Origin: a bacterium | GTDB taxonomy: Bacteria > Krumholzibacteriota > Krumholzibacteriia > LZORAL124-64-63 | Reading direction: 5' to 3' | DNA length: 6,012 nucleotides | Assembly (NCBI GenBank): GCA_030635025.1 | Contig: DAOVZQ010000176.1 | Location: 1-6,012 of the forward strand | Shown here: positions 1-4,910 of the stretch, piece by piece | How the letters are laid out: the number at the start of each line of letters is the position of its first letter | Position numbering within the stretch: position 1 is the stretch's first letter | Translations under genes and position numbers: made by a program | Notes under the pieces: generated by a model | The model's database searches: none | Seen by the model: the letters and a program-made list of their open reading frames with translations, nothing else | Told to the model about the DNA's origin: nothing

Positions 1-228
1 ACAGGCGGCATCGACCCCTTCACTGGAAAAGTCGTCGCCACCTTCGACGGCGAGTCGGGATACTCCACGGAACCTGCGGGCGGTGACGGGGATCTGATCA
101 GCGCCGAGCGCGCCCTGATCGATCAGGCCCTGCATACAACCGGCGGTAAACGCCGACTGGCCGCCGAAAGATTAGGCATAAGCGAACGCACTTTGTACCG
201 AAAACTTAAGAAATACGGCTTGGGTTGA
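1..228 (+). CDS. C-terminal fragment of Fis-type HTH transcriptional regulator (probably sigma-54-dependent response regulator)
   Basis: This is the last 75 codons of a gene that begins before the window; it ends at TGA 226-228. Visible residues 1-30 are a Gly/Asp-rich linker. Residues 32-75 form a Fis/NtrC-type DNA-binding domain: a first helix around ISAERALIDQALHTTGG, then the helix-turn-helix KRRLAAERLGISERTLYRKL, ending in KKYGLG only a few residues later. This arrangement, with the domain closing the protein, is typical of NtrC-family enhancer-binding activators, which carry a receiver or sensor domain and a sigma-54-interacting AAA+ ATPase upstream. Those domains lie outside the window, so the activator identity is inferred from the tail alone. 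A stand-alone Fis-domain protein or another Fis-tailed regulator remains possible. No hairpin directly follows the stop; the first terminator-like structure is about 50 bases downstream. Confidence 0.85.
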   Translation, partial: TGGIDPFTGKVVATFDGESGYSTEPAGGDGDLISAERALIDQALHTTGGKRRLAAERLGISERTLYRKLKKYGLG

Positions 229-242
229 GATTACACTCGGCC

Positions 243-272
243 TTGGCCCTTACCGGTCCATTGGCGTATACT
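243..272 (+). promoter_or_regulatory. Candidate sigma-70-type promoter for the PorV-like gene
   Basis: A -35-like TTGGCC (243-248, four of six matches to TTGACA) is separated by 18 bases from a -10-like TATACT (267-272, five of six to TATAAT). Transcription would start near 279, giving a leader of roughly 53 bases before the ATG at 332. It lies in the only non-coding stretch before the gene, in an otherwise GC-rich region. Prediction from sequence only. Confidence 0.5.
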
Positions 273-280
273 AGGAATAG

Positions 281-305
281 GCCGTCCGGATCGTGACGGC
301 TTTTC
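281..305 (+). terminator. Hairpin plus short T run: terminator of the upstream regulator or 5' leader hairpin
   Basis: GCCGTC (281-286) pairs perfectly with GACGGC (295-300) across an 8-base loop, followed at once by TTTTC (301-305). It looks like a small intrinsic terminator for the regulator gene ending at 228. However, it lies downstream of the predicted promoter at 243-272. If that promoter is used, the hairpin would form the extreme 5' end of the PorV-like mRNA, where it could protect the transcript or act as a weak attenuator. The stem is only 6 bp and the T run is short, so efficient termination is uncertain. Confidence 0.4.
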
Positions 306-331
306 AACCCCTGGGAATGTGAGGATCATTC

Positions 332-1432
332 ATGCTGAACACCGGTTGCAACCGGACGCACCGCACCGCGCGGGTCGCATACATGTTCATCATCGCGGGA
401 CTGCTTCTGGCCGTGTCCACCGGCGCCATGGCCGCCAAGTACGCCGGAGCTTTCATGGAAGACGGCGGTGGCGCTCGGGCCCTGGCCATGGGCGGCGCAT
501 TCACGGCCGTGGCGGACGACCCGTCGGCTGCGTTCTGGAATCCCGCCGGATTGGTTGGAACCGAAGGACGCAACCTGTTGCTCATGCACTCGGAGCGCTT
601 CGGCGACCTGATCGATCGCGACTACGTGTCCTACGCTCAGCCTGTGGACTGGTCCCTGCTCGGCGGAGAGGATGGTGCGCTGGCGGTCTCGGCCATACGA
701 CTCGGTATCGACGACATCCCGCTAACATCACACCTACGTGACCAGCTCGACACCGGAGCCGGTTCCGACACGGCCGGCGATGGCATCATCGGCCCCGACG
801 AGTTGCAGGGTCTGTTCACCTTACAGGACCAGATCAGGTTCGCGAGCGATTCGGAGCTTGCTCTCTTCGTCTCCTATGCCGAGCGACTGGACGCGTGGCA
901 ACTCGGTGGGTCGTTGAAGTTCATCCGCCAGAGTGTGGGGGAGTATTCCAGCCTGGGCATCGGCATCGACCTCGGCGTTTTGCGCCCTGGGATCTGGCGC
1001 AACCTCGACTTCGGCCTGAAACTGCAGGATGTCACTACGACCTACCTGTCCTGGACCGGTCCCGACGGATACGGCGAGACCGAAGTCATCGCTCCGGCCG
1101 TGATTCCTGCGCTTGCGTACCGCTTGCCGCTTCCCGCCTGGAACGCCCGCATCACCTTGGCCACCAGCGCCGAAACGCGTTTCGAAAATCGCCAGGACGC
1201 GGACCAGTACCATACCGGATCGCTAAGCACGAACATCCACTTCGGTGGCGAATTGGCGCTCCATGAAAAGGTATTTCTGCGGGGTGGATTCGATTCGGGC
1301 TGGTCGCTCAACGACATCACCATGGGAGCCGGTTTCCGGATCGCCCTGCTAACCATTGACTACGCCTACGCGGGGGACATGCTGGACATCGACGAGGAAA
1401 CCCACCGCGTCAGTATCACCGCTCACTTCTAG
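332..1432 (+). CDS. PorV/PorQ-like (UPF0164-type) outer-membrane beta-barrel protein
   Basis: This 366-residue protein starts at ATG 332, with the ribosome-binding sequence GAGGA (321-325) six bases upstream. Residues 1-34 are a signal peptide: Arg 8, 11 and 14, a hydrophobic core at 18-28 (MFIIAGLLLAV), and an AMA cleavage site at 32-34. The next ATG (383, Met18) would remove the basic region, so 332 is preferred. The mature start has the family hallmark: GGGARALAMGGAFTAVADDP (45-64), then SAAFWNPAGL (65-74). The rest alternates polar and hydrophobic residues in barrel fashion and ends in ITAHF, with the C-terminal Phe expected of outer-membrane barrels. PorV-type proteins resemble FadL-like barrels; the best known one is a shuttle and anchor of the type IX secretion system, but many relatives have no known role. 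No other secretion gene is visible here, so a specific function is not assigned. Residues 146-157 form an EF-hand-like loop. The gene appears to be monocistronic and ends in a shared hairpin. Confidence 0.85.
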   Translation: MLNTGCNRTHRTARVAYMFIIAGLLLAVSTGAMAAKYAGAFMEDGGGARALAMGGAFTAVADDPSAAFWNPAGLVGTEGRNLLLMHSERFGDLIDRDYVSYAQPVDWSLLGGEDGALAVSAIRLGIDDIPLTSHLRDQLDTGAGSDTAGDGIIGPDELQGLFTLQDQIRFASDSELALFVSYAERLDAWQLGGSLKFIRQSVGEYSSLGIGIDLGVLRPGIWRNLDFGLKLQDVTTTYLSWTGPDGYGETEVIAPAVIPALAYRLPLPAWNARITLATSAETRFENRQDADQYHTGSLSTNIHFGGELALHEKVFLRGGFDSGWSLNDITMGAGFRIALLTIDYAYAGDMLDIDEETHRVSITAHF

Positions 1433-1444
1433 ACGAGTTTGTTG

Positions 1445-1480
1445 CAGACCCCCGGGGCCGGTTACGGCCGCGGGGGTCTG
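1445..1480. terminator. Strong bidirectional hairpin between convergent genes
   Basis: CAGACCCCCG (1445-1454) pairs perfectly with CGGGGGTCTG (1471-1480). After a single G-G mismatch (1455/1470), GGCCG (1456-1460) pairs with CGGCC (1465-1469) around a GTTA loop (1461-1464). The result is a stem of about 16 bp lying 12 bases after the PorV-like stop. No T-rich tract follows on either strand, so it is not a textbook intrinsic terminator. It may still stop transcription or stabilise the 3' ends of both convergent mRNAs. The stop codon and last six codons of the minus-strand gene lie inside it. Confidence 0.65.
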
Positions 1481-3201
1481 TAGGCGAAGACACGCTGCCC
1501 CGGCCTGATCAGGCTGGTTTTGTGCATGTTGTTCACCTTCCGCAGATGTCGCAGGGTGACACCCAACTTGCGCGCGATGCCGCTCAGGGTATCTCCCGAA
1601 TGCACGCGGTAACTCACCCGTTCATACCCGGCCGGCGGGACGTAATGGCCGCTCTCCGCGACCCGATTCCGCGCACGGTCGGCGAGCTCGGCCGGCATGG
1701 GAATCAGCAGTCGGTCGCCGGGGTGGATCAGGGCCGCGTTGCGGATGGTGTTGAGACGGGCGATATCGCCCGCGGCTGTCCCGTAGCGAGAGGCGATAGC
1801 GCCGAGTGTTTCACCCCGAGTCACCGTGTGACGGCGCCAGGTCAAACGTTCAGCCAAGGGGATCGAGCGCAGCTTTTGCATACAGGCGGCGCCGGTCGAC
1901 GTGGGCACGCGAACCGGATAATCGGTCTGACCCGGCGGCGTGGCTTCACGCAAAAGGGCCGGATTCAGGGCGACGACCTCGTCTTTCGGCACACCGGCGC
2001 AGCGGGCGATCAGCCCCAGATCGGTGGCGTCGGTGACATCGATCACGTCGTACCCGAGCTTGTCGTCCTGGGTAGGCTCGAATCCGTAGGCCAGGGGATC
2101 CTCACAAATACGCGCGGTCGCAATGAACTTGGGAATATGATTACGGGTCTGCCAGGGGATGTGAAGACGCCAGAAGTCGTCGTGTCCCGCGAGTCGGATA
2201 GCCCGCTCGACACGATGTTCACCCGTATTGTAGCCGGCCAGAACCAGGGCCCAATCTCCGAAGCGTTTGTAGAGTTGCGACAGGTAGGTAACCGCCGCGC
2301 GAGTGGCCAACTCGGGATCCTGGCGTTCGTCGACCCACCAGTCGCAACGCAAATGGTAGTGACGCGCGGTTCCCGCCATGAACTGCCAGGTCCCCAGAGC
2401 GCCTACACCCGATCGGGCCTTCGGGTTGAACCCACTCTCGATGGCGGCCAGATAGATCAGTTCCCGCGGCAGGCCCGATTCGTCGAGGCGGTGATAGATG
2501 AGCGAATCGACGACCGCCTTGCGATCGAGCCATTTCTGGATGGTGGTGCGACCGTTACCCGTGAAATATTCCATCCATTTATCGACTGCGTCGTTCTCGA
2601 TCGCCAACAGATCCCCCTGGATGTCACTGAGCATGTTGCCCGAGACGGGCACCAGGGAGTCGGGAAAGGACAGCCCGCGCACGTTGTCGTAGGCAGCGGC
2701 GAGCAGGGAGTCGTTATCGGCAACGGACAGACTCAGGGCCTGATCCTCGGCAAGCACTCCCGCCAAGAGGGTAACCCGTCTATCCAGACTGGCGAGGAAA
2801 CCGTGCGCCACACTGTCACTATCGGCAGGGACCATGGCGACGGCTTCGTCCTTGAGGATGTATAGCAGATCCTCGGCCGCTTCGTAGTGCGACAGGGAGA
2901 GCAGTTCCAGGGCCTGACGGTAGATGTCATCGAGCTGGGCAAGATCGGGACGGTCGTCCAGCATATCCCTGAGGGCACGTCCGGCGGGTCCTTCGGGAGG
3001 GCGCGCGACAATAGGCGGATCCGTGACGACCACACCTGTGTCTTCCACGGTATGGGACGGTTCGAGCTGCGAATCTATGCGATCTGCGGATAAATCGGTC
3101 GAGCCGGGCCGTCCTGCACATCCTGCCAGCAAAAACATAGAAAATGTGAGGAACCAGAGAGTTGCAAAGGTCTTGAAGGCGAGTCTGGAACTTAAGTTCA
3201 T
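1462..3201 (-). CDS. MltD-like membrane-bound lytic murein transglycosylase, LysM-containing lipoprotein
   Basis: A 579-residue lipoprotein that should cleave the MurNAc-GlcNAc bonds of peptidoglycan to anhydro products in the periplasm. Met1 is ATG 3201-3199, with GGGAG seven bases upstream. An in-frame TTG 12 codons earlier (3237-3235) has no ribosome site and is rejected. The signal peptide ends in lipobox LAGC, giving lipidated Cys28; the following Ala disfavours inner-membrane retention by the proteobacterial rule. Residues about 29-205 are a low-similarity helical region. WMEYFTGNGRTTIQKWLDRK (about 209-228) is the MltD-type lead-in. The SLT domain spans about 230-353: YLAAIESGFNP with catalytic Glu255, then GALGTWQFM and LAGYNTGEHRVERA. 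A degenerate LysM-like segment at about 384-433 (YDVIDVTDATDLGLIARCAG) precedes two clear LysM repeats at about 457-503 and 529-575, which bind peptidoglycan. Order and length fit the MltD family. It is convergent with the PorV-like gene and divergent from the cyclase gene. Confidence 0.92.
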   Translation of the reverse strand: MNLSSRLAFKTFATLWFLTFSMFLLAGCAGRPGSTDLSADRIDSQLEPSHTVEDTGVVVTDPPIVARPPEGPAGRALRDMLDDRPDLAQLDDIYRQALELLSLSHYEAAEDLLYILKDEAVAMVPADSDSVAHGFLASLDRRVTLLAGVLAEDQALSLSVADNDSLLAAAYDNVRGLSFPDSLVPVSGNMLSDIQGDLLAIENDAVDKWMEYFTGNGRTTIQKWLDRKAVVDSLIYHRLDESGLPRELIYLAAIESGFNPKARSGVGALGTWQFMAGTARHYHLRCDWWVDERQDPELATRAAVTYLSQLYKRFGDWALVLAGYNTGEHRVERAIRLAGHDDFWRLHIPWQTRNHIPKFIATARICEDPLAYGFEPTQDDKLGYDVIDVTDATDLGLIARCAGVPKDEVVALNPALLREATPPGQTDYPVRVPTSTGAACMQKLRSIPLAERLTWRRHTVTRGETLGAIASRYGTAAGDIARLNTIRNAALIHPGDRLLIPMPAELADRARNRVAESGHYVPPAGYERVSYRVHSGDTLSGIARKLGVTLRHLRKVNNMHKTSLIRPGQRVFAYRPPRP

Positions 3202-3208
3202 CCTTGAA

Positions 3209-3213
3209 CTCCC
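3209..3213 (-). promoter_or_regulatory. Ribosome-binding site that sets the transglycosylase start
   Basis: GGGAG on the minus strand is seven bases before ATG 3201-3199. The alternative upstream TTG (3237-3235) is preceded by pyrimidine-rich sequence with no such motif. The ATG also places a standard lipoprotein signal peptide directly at the N-terminus. Confidence 0.65.
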
Positions 3214-3300
3214 GAGGCTTAGGGCGTTTCTTGCCAATCATTGCCAGGAAAGAAACAGGGTTCTGTCGGTGACCGAAAATTGGCGCCAAGACAGACGATA

Positions 3301-3328
3301 TTGATAAATACCGCACAGTGTGTCACAA
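3301..3328 (-). promoter_or_regulatory. Weak candidate promoter for the transglycosylase gene
   Basis: Read on the minus strand, TTGTGA (3328-3323) and TATCAA (3306-3301) are separated by 16 bases, each with four of six consensus matches. The region is AT-richer than its surroundings and correctly placed for a leader of about 95 bases. The match is modest, so this is a tentative assignment. Confidence 0.25.
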
Positions 3329-3343
3329 TTGTACAGGTGTGAC
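3322..3343. promoter_or_regulatory. Inverted repeat GTCACA-N10-TGTGAC in the divergent region, possible operator
   Basis: GTCACA (3322-3327) and TGTGAC (3338-3343) are perfect inverted copies separated by 10 bases, and an 8-base palindrome ACAATTGT (3325-3332) overlaps the left arm. The arms coincide with the -35 positions of the two candidate divergent promoters, so a dimeric regulator bound here could affect both genes. The half-sites resemble CRP/FNR-type TGTGA, but here the arms point outward (TCACA then TGTGA), so it is not a standard CRP site. It may simply reflect two back-to-back -35 elements. Confidence 0.35.
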
Positions 3344-3368
3344 GGCGCTGACGTCGTTTCAATATACT
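3339..3368 (+). promoter_or_regulatory. Candidate sigma-70-type promoter for the diguanylate cyclase gene
   Basis: GTGACG (3339-3344, four of six to TTGACA) and TATACT (3363-3368, five of six to TATAAT) are 18 bases apart. The -10 hexamer and the spacing are identical to the candidate promoter of the PorV-like gene at 243-272. The start would be near 3375, leaving a leader of about 43 bases before the TTG start. Confidence 0.45.
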
Positions 3369-3400
3369 CACGTAACGGGTCAAACAAAGCAACAACTGAC

Positions 3401-3412
3401 AGGAGAGAAGAG
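3401..3412 (+). promoter_or_regulatory. Purine-rich ribosome-binding region supporting a TTG start
   Basis: AGGAGAGAAGAG contains AGGAG (3401-3405) and a second purine block, AAGAG (3408-3412), five bases before TTG 3418. An in-frame TGA at 3397-3399 prevents any earlier start, and the first in-frame ATG is 45 codons further in (3553). TTG 3418 is therefore the best initiation codon; TTG 3427 is the alternative. Confidence 0.55.
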
Positions 3413-3417
3413 CCGTA

Positions 3418-4836
3418 TTGCGATCCTTGATTCGACATCTGCTCTCCGTTTCAAAAGTCGGGGCGTCCCAGAGGCACGCCTTGCGTGTTGCGCTTGCGAA
3501 CAACGATGAAGACGCCTTGCGCGCGGCCGGCAAGACCCTAGTCCATTCCTTGATGCATCGGGGCGACCTTGTGCGCGTCCTGGTCAACGGAAACGAAACG
3601 GCCCCTACCTGCTATTTCGCACTACGGGATCACGCCACACTGCTCGATCTCACACCGATCTACGAGGACGAGCCTCCGCCGCTGAAAGACCCCCCGGAAC
3701 TCGAGACCCAGATCGTCCCTCCGGGCACGGTTCAGGACAATCTCTTCGCCCCTCATGATTACGATATCCACGATCGTGTCCTCAACGCCATGGAGAGAGC
3801 CCAGGACCTGAGCGTAACGCGCATGGCGGGTGTCGGCGTATCGGGCCTGCTGCAGGATGTTGTCGGTCTGCTCCGGCCTACCTTCCTCGGGACCGAGTTA
3901 CATATTGAATTGTTCAAAAGTGCCGACGTACCCGATCCCCTGCCGAACGTGGACCATTGCCCACGCAATGAGCGTCCCTTCTGGGCCTTGACGAGGGTGG
4001 AGGGGGAGGCGGTCTGGATTCCCGCCTGGTCAGAGTTGCCGCCCATATTGAAGCAACGGGTCGCTCCGGAAGACGCCCCGGGTGGGTTCGCGGCCGGTGT
4101 GGCGGTTCCCCTTTATCCCCCGGCTGAGGAACTGAACCCTGAAGACCAGGGCGTTATCAGCGAAGTCGGGCTTTTGTATGTGATCCAGCTGGCACCGATT
4201 GACAGGGAGACACTCGTCCGTTTGGCCTTTCGTATCTCGCGCTTCGTCACCAACGGTTGGCGTCAGACCAGCCTGATGAACCGCCTCGTACACATCGATA
4301 ATCTTACCGGCGTTCACAACCGGGCCTTTTTCGACGAGCAACTCGTCCTCGAGATCGAACGAGCTCAGCGTCGTTCGACCTCGTTGATACTGCTCTTGGG
4401 AGACATTGACCATTTCAAGGACGTCAACGACCGATACGGCCACCCGGCCGGAGACCGTGTCCTGAAATCCGTGGCGCGCGAACTGCTGCGTGGGCTACGT
4501 CGCATCGACCTGGTCTGTCGAGTCGGCGGCGAGGAGTTCGCCCTGGTACTGCCGGACACCGACCTCGAGGCCGCCCGCGACATCGTCACACGCATCCAGG
4601 TACGCATCGCCAATCTTCGGCTCTCCGATCCCGATGCCAGCGAACCTTTACGCGTCACGATCTCTTTCGGAGGCGCCGGGTTTCCCGGGGCCGGCGACAC
4701 GCCCGATGAGTTGTATCGCAACGCGGATCGGATGCTTTACCTCTCCAAGCAGAGAGGCCGCAACAGGTGCCACTTCTGGAATCCGGGCGGAGACCCCATT
4801 CTGACTCTCCCGCGTTACAACGCTTCCACCGACTGA
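3418..4836 (+). CDS. Diguanylate cyclase with N-terminal GAF-like region (GGDEF family)
   Basis: A 472-residue soluble protein that should condense two GTP into cyclic di-GMP in the cytoplasm; it has no signal peptide or membrane helix. Residues 1-80 form a small unassigned domain, followed by a Pro/Glu-rich linker (about 80-103). Residues about 115-285 look like a GAF-type sensor (GVAVPLYPP and EVGLLYVIQL near 227-258), but this call is tentative and no ligand can be named. The GGDEF domain starts at DNLTGVHNRAFF (294-305) and runs to about 454. Asp329 in GDIDHFKDVND is the expected metal ligand, NDRYGHPAGD is at 337-346, and the active-site motif is GGEEF (370-374), an accepted functional variant. 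The inhibitory I-site RxxD is intact at Arg361-Asp364, so product feedback is expected. The start codon is TTG, supported by a purine-rich site. The gene is divergent from the transglycosylase and followed after 74 bases by comEC, with no clear terminator between them. Confidence 0.93.
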   Translation: MRSLIRHLLSVSKVGASQRHALRVALANNDEDALRAAGKTLVHSLMHRGDLVRVLVNGNETAPTCYFALRDHATLLDLTPIYEDEPPPLKDPPELETQIVPPGTVQDNLFAPHDYDIHDRVLNAMERAQDLSVTRMAGVGVSGLLQDVVGLLRPTFLGTELHIELFKSADVPDPLPNVDHCPRNERPFWALTRVEGEAVWIPAWSELPPILKQRVAPEDAPGGFAAGVAVPLYPPAEELNPEDQGVISEVGLLYVIQLAPIDRETLVRLAFRISRFVTNGWRQTSLMNRLVHIDNLTGVHNRAFFDEQLVLEIERAQRRSTSLILLLGDIDHFKDVNDRYGHPAGDRVLKSVARELLRGLRRIDLVCRVGGEEFALVLPDTDLEAARDIVTRIQVRIANLRLSDPDASEPLRVTISFGGAGFPGAGDTPDELYRNADRMLYLSKQRGRNRCHFWNPGGDPILTLPRYNASTD

Positions 4837-4910
4837 CCTCTCGACTTATTGCTCCCGTCCTTTCCCGTGTAAAGTCAACACCCTGGCCTGTTGTCTGGGC
4901 CTTGGTCCTG

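Noticed and set aside
229..331. Sigma-54 (-24/-12) promoter, looked for because the upstream gene may be a sigma-54 activator
   Set aside because: No TGGCAC-N5-TTGCW arrangement is present; the TTGGCCC sequence lacks a matching -12 GC element.
1522..2865. 447-residue open frame on the + strand
   Set aside because: It lies wholly antisense to the transglycosylase gene, whose SLT and LysM motifs are unmistakable. The translated product has no recognisable domain and no ribosome-binding site; long antisense frames are common in GC-rich genes.
3202..3237. 12-codon N-terminal extension of the transglycosylase from TTG 3237-3235
   Set aside because: There is no ribosome-binding sequence before the TTG, while ATG 3201-3199 has GGGAG at the right distance and gives a normal lipoprotein signal peptide.
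3219..3587. 122-residue minus-strand frame across the divergent region
   Set aside because: It overlaps the cyclase N-terminus and the promoter region, with a Cys/Arg-rich composition and no motif; treated as a chance frame.
4846..4875. Possible promoter TTATTG / TAAAGT before comEC
   Set aside because: The -35 match is poor; only the TAAAGT hexamer is suggestive. Not strong enough to annotate.
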